From Oscillospiraceae bacterium (lineage in GTDB: Bacteria > Bacillota > Clostridia > Oscillospirales > Ruminococcaceae), in contig CP107211.1 of the NCBI GenBank assembly GCA_025757845.1, positions 1,054,001 through 1,118,000 on the forward strand: a stretch of DNA of 64,000 nucleotides. The letters run 5' to 3'. Shown here piece after piece: positions 60,521 to 64,000 of this stretch. The notes beneath the pieces were generated by a model. It did no database searches, was not told the DNA's origin, and saw nothing but the letters and a program-made list of their open reading frames with translations. Position 1 is the first letter of the stretch. Each line of letters begins with the position of its first letter. Made by a program: the position numbers and the translations under genes.

Positions 60521-60727
60521 ATGAAATCACATAAATACTGGTCCTTAGGCGCACTTTTCTGTATGTTGGGATGCATTTATTCTGGAATCAAAAAATCTAT
60601 GACTGCTCATAAATACTTTGCCTATTCTTCATTGTTTTGTATGGGCATGTCCATTTATTCCGGTCACAAACTGGTTTCTCCAAAGAAGAAAAAAATCACT
60701 AAATCAAATAATAGTGAGAATAGTTAA
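60521..60727 (+). CDS. DUF6219-like small membrane protein with internal repeat
   Basis: A 68-residue protein starting at ATG 60521 behind AAAGGAG. It consists of two copies of one unit: SHKYWSLGALFCMLGCIYSG and AHKYFAYSSLFCMGMSIYSG, each a membrane helix, followed by a Lys-rich tail. The pattern fits DUF6219. Function unknown. It has its own promoter and terminator. Confidence 0.75.
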   Translation: MKSHKYWSLGALFCMLGCIYSGIKKSMTAHKYFAYSSLFCMGMSIYSGHKLVSPKKKKITKSNNSENS

Positions 60728-60759
60728 ACAAAAAATTTCCTTTATTCATCAAAGACAAA

Positions 60760-60795
60760 GTTGCTGGAGAATTTTTTCTCCAGCAGCTTTCTTCA
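60760..60795 (+). terminator. Rho-independent terminator
   Basis: GCTGGAGA attttt TCTCCAGC followed by AGCTTTCTT. Confidence 0.8.
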
Positions 60796-60927
60796 TATAG
60801 AAAACCACAAGCTATGCTTGTGGAAGAATAGAGCCGTAGCGTTGAAACGGTAGAAAAAGAACCTCCTTTTGCTATAATTAGAAGCGGGTAACGCCAACCG
60901 CATAGGGCCTTTGGTTCGGCCTACTTT

Positions 60928-61167
60928 TTGGAGCTGGGCCTCTCGTGCCAGCAGCTCGAACAGAATATCCCGGCCCTCTTCACCGACCCCGCGTGCGGCC
61001 ATGTGCTGCGGGCGAAAGGCTTCGTGCAGGACGAGAACGGCTGGGTGGAGCTGAACGCCACCGCCGACGGCCTGACGGCAAACGCTATCCCCAAGGGGCA
61101 GGAAGTGCTCATCGTGATCGGGGAAGGGCTGGAGAAAGAACGGATTGAGGCGAGATTAAAGGGGTAA
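60928..61167 (+). pseudogene. C-terminal remnant of CobW-like GTPase
   Basis: About 79 codons including VLRAKGFVQDENGWVELNAT, LTANAIPKGQEVLIVIGEGL. This matches the CobW C-terminal domain of COG0523 metallochaperone GTPases. The GTPase part is absent, and the sequence before 60928 is noncoding with a hairpin (TAGGGCC ... GGCCTA) and a T-run. It is probably a fragment left by a deletion or transfer event. Confidence 0.72.
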
Positions 61168-61267
61168 GGCAATCCCCGTATATCGTTGTATCTTTCCATA
61201 AATAGTTTGTCTCCCGCCCAAAGCAGGCGTATAATAGGGGAAAAGAAACGCTAAAGGAGAATTCCCT

Positions 61268-61768
61268 ATGAACGGCACCGCATTGCGCAAACCGACTGCC
61301 CGGCGGGTGGTGGGCATGGTGGCGGGCATCGTCATCATCGCCCTTGGCATTGCGCTTTTCAAGCAGTCCCACCTCGGCAACGACTCCATCAGCGCCCTGA
61401 ACATGCGGCTGGCGGAGCTGCTCGGCATCTCGCTGGGCACCCAGAACCTGTGCACGAACATCCTGTTTTTCCTGCTGGAATTCTGGTTCGGGCGCAAGTA
61501 CATCGGCCTTGGCACCTTCGTCAACGGTATCTGCATCGGGTACATCGTCACGGCGTTCTATGACCCCATTCACGCCCACTTCGGCGACGCGCCGTCGCTG
61601 GCGGTGCAGTTGGCGTGGGTCATCGCGGCGGTGCTGGTCACGGCGCTGGGCGCTGGGTGGCCTTGTGGGCCTTGGCACCTTGATCTGTGCGTTCTGCCTT
61701 AGGCCCTTCATCCAGTTCTTCGATCGGACGTTCTCCCAGAAGGTGCTGCAATACAAACCGAACAATTG
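61268..61768 (+). pseudogene. YczE/YyaS-like membrane protein, frameshifted by a 7-base duplication
   Basis: From ATG 61268 (AAAGGAG upstream) the frame gives VVGMVAGIVIIALGIALF, GLGTFVNGICIGYIVTAFYD and LAWVIAAVLVTALG, after which it goes off. A second frame continues with GGLVGLGTLICAFCLRPFI to TGA 61766. The break lies at CGCTGGGCGCTGGG (about 61642-61655). Removing one CGCTGGG unit restores a full YczE-like protein of about 163 residues with five or six membrane helices. Confidence 0.8.
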
Positions 61769-61773
61769 AGAAA

Positions 61774-61813
61774 CCCCGCGGCGTCAAATCATACGCTGCG
61801 GGGGTCTTTTTTA
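61774..61813 (+). terminator. Rho-independent terminator
   Basis: CCCCGCGGCGT caaatcat ACGCTGCGGGG followed by TCTTTTTT, directly after the YczE-like gene. Confidence 0.9.
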
Positions 61814-62059
61814 TTGCTGCCGTTAAGCAGAAAATGAAAATGAAGGAGATTTATCTTTCAAAACCGCCTGTGGACTGCTGCGGCGATGGGGAGCCATAAC
61901 AAACCCATCAGACAGGCTTTGGAAGAAGTAAATAGGGATGTGAGAAATGCACTGTCACAGGTTGATGCCGATTCCAAGGATCACGAATAGGATCGCCAGA
62001 CAGATGCAGCTTAACATTTATCTGGAGATGGCCCAAGGATAAAATAAAAGCAGGATTAA
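61813..62059. other. Gap with small open frames of doubtful status
   Basis: A 21-codon frame at about 61834 behind GAAAATGAAAATGAAGG and an overlapping 34-codon frame at about 61885 (SHNKPIRQALEEVNRDVRN) are present. The second looks protein-like but has no good ribosome binding site. Either could be a decayed gene. Nothing else is seen. Confidence 0.3.
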
Positions 62060-62103
62060 AGCCGCTCACTGTGCTGGTTTCCAGCATGGTGAGCGGCTTT
62101 TTA
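62060..62103. terminator. Bidirectional terminator
   Basis: AGCCGCTCACtgTGCTGG tttCCAGCAtgGTGAGCGGCT with T and A runs outside. It ends the XRE gene on the minus strand. Confidence 0.85.
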
Positions 62104-62307
62104 CTACAAATATGAGGAATCGAAGAAGTCTTTTAGTGTGATTCCCAAACCCAGATAGATTCTTTCAATCGTCTCTACGCTCAACTGGCCTCCCCGACGA
62201 GCAGTGGTTTGAATCGTGGAATACGATATTCCGCATTTCTTTGCCAACACACACAGATTCATATCACGCGCTTGCATCAAATCCTGAACACGTTTGATCG
62301 TATCCAC
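62104..62307 (-). CDS. XRE-family regulator
   Basis: A 67-residue single-domain helix-turn-helix protein; GTG 62307 behind GGGAGGAG is the start. It has IKRVQDLMQARDMNLCVLAK, then KCGISYSTIQTTARRGGQ and an ERIYLGLGITLKDFFD end, typical of small Cro-like regulators. It is 19 bases downstream of the S24 repressor gene, in the same direction. Confidence 0.85.
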   Translation of the reverse strand: MDTIKRVQDLMQARDMNLCVLAKKCGISYSTIQTTARRGGQLSVETIERIYLGLGITLKDFFDSSYL

Positions 62308-62326
62308 GAAAACTCCTCCCATCTTT

Positions 62327-63154
62327 TTAGTTCAAAACTTTTCCAACAACCTCGAATCTTTGCTCAGGAGATATAAGGATCGGCGAATATTTGGTGTTAA
62401 GAGAAAGCAAAACCGGTTGGTTATGCACCACGCCATAGCTGTCGGTAAAGAACTCTGCTTGGGACTTATCTGGGGTATGTTCATCGTATTTTTTCAGATA
62501 TCCGCAGTCATCATATACGAATATCCCGATATCTCCGCATGCAAGTTCTTCGCAGCGCTTTACCCATACGATCTGTCCGCTATGATAACGTGGCTCCATA
62601 CTATCACCGCTAACGTATATCCCGAACTCGGCATCAGCCGGAACGCTACTGGCAGGCACTTGTATCTGCTGAAACATTTCACCTTCAAGAAAAGCTCCTA
62701 GACCTGCCGATACTGGCAATTCTGATACTGGCATCATTATGCAGTCGATTTTCGCAGGCTCTTCTGTGCCTGGCTGGTAGCGCCGAGATGCAATCAAGTC
62801 CATTTCGTACTCAGCGACCTTTTTTTGCCCGATGGCATTTAGAAGGGCGGGTTTCTGAAAGGTCTTTGTAAAGTAGGAAGGTCCTTCCTTGATGTTCAAT
62901 GCGTGGCAGATTGCAACCAGTTGGTAGATGCTGGGAGTGGTGTATCCTTTTTCCCATTTACTGATTCCCTTGTCACTGACATCGACGCCATAGTGGCGGA
63001 GAAGTTCGGAGAAAGTTACAAGTGAATAACCATTCCTTTTTCGTACAGCTGCGAGAATCAGACCAACCTCATTACTATCCCTTGCGGCGACTGCATCATA
63101 GCACACCGTAGATGGGGCTATGTGCATTTTGGTGAGCGCAGTTTTCTTTTTCAT
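62327..63154 (-). CDS. Phage-type repressor with S24 peptidase domain
   Basis: A 275-residue protein starting at ATG 63154 behind AAAGGAGTG. The N-terminal helix-turn-helix is VRKRNGYSLVTFSELLRHYG ... KGISKWEKGYTTPS. The C-terminal LexA/CI-like S24 domain has the catalytic Ser in VSGDSMEPRYHSG and the Lys in CGYLKKY. It should repress a mobile element and cleave itself upon RecA activation. The AT-rich gap 63155-63362 likely holds divergent promoters. Confidence 0.9.
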   Translation of the reverse strand: MKKKTALTKMHIAPSTVCYDAVAARDSNEVGLILAAVRKRNGYSLVTFSELLRHYGVDVSDKGISKWEKGYTTPSIYQLVAICHALNIKEGPSYFTKTFQKPALLNAIGQKKVAEYEMDLIASRRYQPGTEEPAKIDCIMMPVSELPVSAGLGAFLEGEMFQQIQVPASSVPADAEFGIYVSGDSMEPRYHSGQIVWVKRCEELACGDIGIFVYDDCGYLKKYDEHTPDKSQAEFFTDSYGVVHNQPVLLSLNTKYSPILISPEQRFEVVGKVLN

Positions 63155-63362
63155 AGCAAGAACACTCCTTTGTGATCCGGTAGCTCTATTATAGTATAGA
63201 AAACATAAGAAATCAACAAGAAATCTCCAAAATAGCGATAAATGCGTAATTGACATCTCCATGAAGTGGGTGCATAATCGAATCAAATCCACGAATAACA
63301 GCTTTTTGGTGTTAATTCTGGGCCGAAATCGTGTATATTTGGCGTTTTTGAGAGGTGATAAT

Positions 63363-63560
63363 ATGAGAAAAGAAAATGTAAGATGCCCGATGTGCGGAAC
63401 CATGAACTATGATGTAGATCTTGATGCAACCGATGGCTGGACAAAATGCCATCTGTGCAAAGCAGTAACCTGCTCTATGGATGAGTGGAAAAAGCATACA
63501 GTGTCCGTTCCTCTGTTAAACGAAAAACAGTTCGTGGCACGCAGTATGACTCGCAAGTAA
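63363..63560 (+). CDS. Small zinc-ribbon protein
   Basis: A 65-residue protein starting at ATG 63363 (AGAGGTG upstream). It has CPMCGTMNYDVDLDATDGWTKC and CHLC knuckles, a four-Cys zinc ribbon. It is divergent from the S24 repressor, so it is probably the first gene of the lytic-like or element operon. Function unknown. Confidence 0.72.
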   Translation: MRKENVRCPMCGTMNYDVDLDATDGWTKCHLCKAVTCSMDEWKKHTVSVPLLNEKQFVARSMTRK

Positions 63561-63603
63561 TGCACGCTGCATTCTGATAAATCTGCAAAAAGGAGGATTT
63601 CTG

Positions 63604-63885
63604 ATGTGTGGTGATTACAGCCTTCGCCGTGAGAAAAGATACGTCGAAGTGGATGTTCGTTTTACTCCTGACGGTAAGATCCGTCCTCTTGCCATAAACT
63701 ATGACAAGACTCGCACTTATGGAATTGACCGTGTTTTGGCAGTCAGGCATGGCACATCGCGCCTTGGCGGAAAAGGTCACTGCTTCACCTGTCTAATCTG
63801 CGGGCAGAAGCGAAATCTTTGGCTTGAGCAGGGCAAGTGGTTCGTGGAAGCCTACTGCTCTGTGCCGGAAAGCCGTGCTTCGTAA
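63604..63885 (+). CDS. Small conserved protein
   Basis: A 93-residue protein with AAGGAGG upstream. It reads YVEVDVRFTPDGKIRPLAI, then DKTRTYGIDRVLAVRHGTSR and a HCFTCLICGQKRNLWLEQGKW part with Cys residues. I cannot name the family with certainty, but the layout resembles short proteins next to ImmA/IrrE genes in Bacillota elements. Its stop overlaps the next start (TAATG). Confidence 0.7.
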   Translation: MCGDYSLRREKRYVEVDVRFTPDGKIRPLAINYDKTRTYGIDRVLAVRHGTSRLGGKGHCFTCLICGQKRNLWLEQGKWFVEAYCSVPESRAS

Positions 63886-64000
63886 TGGCAAGGTACTTAT
63901 CCCGCGCAGACCTTTCGCGCATAGCGGGTAAGTATATCGACCAGTACTATACCCGCTTCAGGATCAGCAAAGATGCCCTGGAACCCATTGACCCTGAACG
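63885..64000 (+). CDS. Start of a possible ImmA/IrrE-family gene (cut by window end)
   Basis: From ATG 63885, overlapping the previous stop, the frame is open to the window end: ARYLSRADLSRIAGKYIDQY, then RFRISKDALEPIDPE. This resembles the N-terminus of ImmA/IrrE-type metallopeptidases. The HExxH motif lies outside the window, so the family is an inference from context with the S24 repressor. Confidence 0.5.
   Translation, partial: MARYLSRADLSRIAGKYIDQYYTRFRISKDALEPIDPE

Noticed and set aside
60880..60932. tRNA-like string (GGTTCGGCC) before the CobW remnant
   Set aside because: No cloverleaf can be folded; the stretch is better explained as a hairpin with a T-run.

Overview
The window looks like a chromosomal segment of a strictly anaerobic, moderately GC-rich Bacillota from the gut (Oscillospiraceae, Faecalibacterium-like). 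This is inferred from gene content (CD1107/DUF4315/DUF4366/PrgI/VirB4 conjugation block, tnpV, large serine recombinases, desulfoferrodoxin, rubrerythrin, flavodiiron proteins) and not from a marker gene. No rRNA, tRNA or CRISPR array was found.

Region 1 (1-~3415) is the right end of a serine-recombinase element: a VapE-type primase/helicase gene cut by the window edge, a small protein and a large serine recombinase. It sits inside a Maff2-type gene, of which only the C-terminus survives. Region 2 (~3418-10420 and ~20397-36830) is the body of an integrative conjugative element (ICE): a TrbL-like channel protein, PrgI, VirB4, an NlpC/P60 hydrolase, DUF4315, DUF4366, topoisomerase III, several accessory proteins, a 2528-residue methylase/helicase that carries tnpV in another frame, MobC, a CD1845-like protein and a MOBP-type relaxase. 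Region 3 (~10421-20396) is a second, ~10 kb mobilizable element inserted into topB at the codons for its conserved TDAGRE motif. It has its own serine recombinase, a MOBQ (MobA/MobL) relaxase, a RepA-like initiator, an XRE regulator and an orphan LytTR two-component system. It also has a ~690-base noncoding stretch with tandem hairpins and a twister-like motif.

Region 4 (36939-44364) holds a large DUF2325 protein, an MFS transporter/SDR pair divergent from a LysR regulator, small regulators, an inverted-repeat cluster that may be an oriT, and an IS110 remnant. Region 5 (44402-60244) is an oxygen and peroxide defence island, almost wholly on the minus strand: ferritin, thioredoxin and its reductase, two flavodiiron proteins, a nitroreductase, class I ribonucleotide reductase, an acyl-CoA dehydrogenase/ETF-alpha/rubredoxin fusion, an Rrf2 regulator, desulfoferrodoxin, truncated rubrerythrin and a DUF134-NifX protein. 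Many genes in it are broken (perR, a CRP/FNR gene, rubrerythrin, an FTR stub and a nitrous-oxide-stimulated-promoter family gene), so the island seems to be decaying around a still intact core. Region 6 (60521-64000) has small membrane proteins, a CobW remnant, a frameshifted YczE-like gene, and a phage-like control module (XRE, S24 repressor, zinc ribbon, start of a possible ImmA/IrrE gene).

The most interesting inferred system is the operon Rrf2 - (acyl-CoA dehydrogenase/ETF-alpha/rubredoxin) - flavodiiron protein. Its domain order reads as a complete path for electrons from an acyl-CoA to oxygen.
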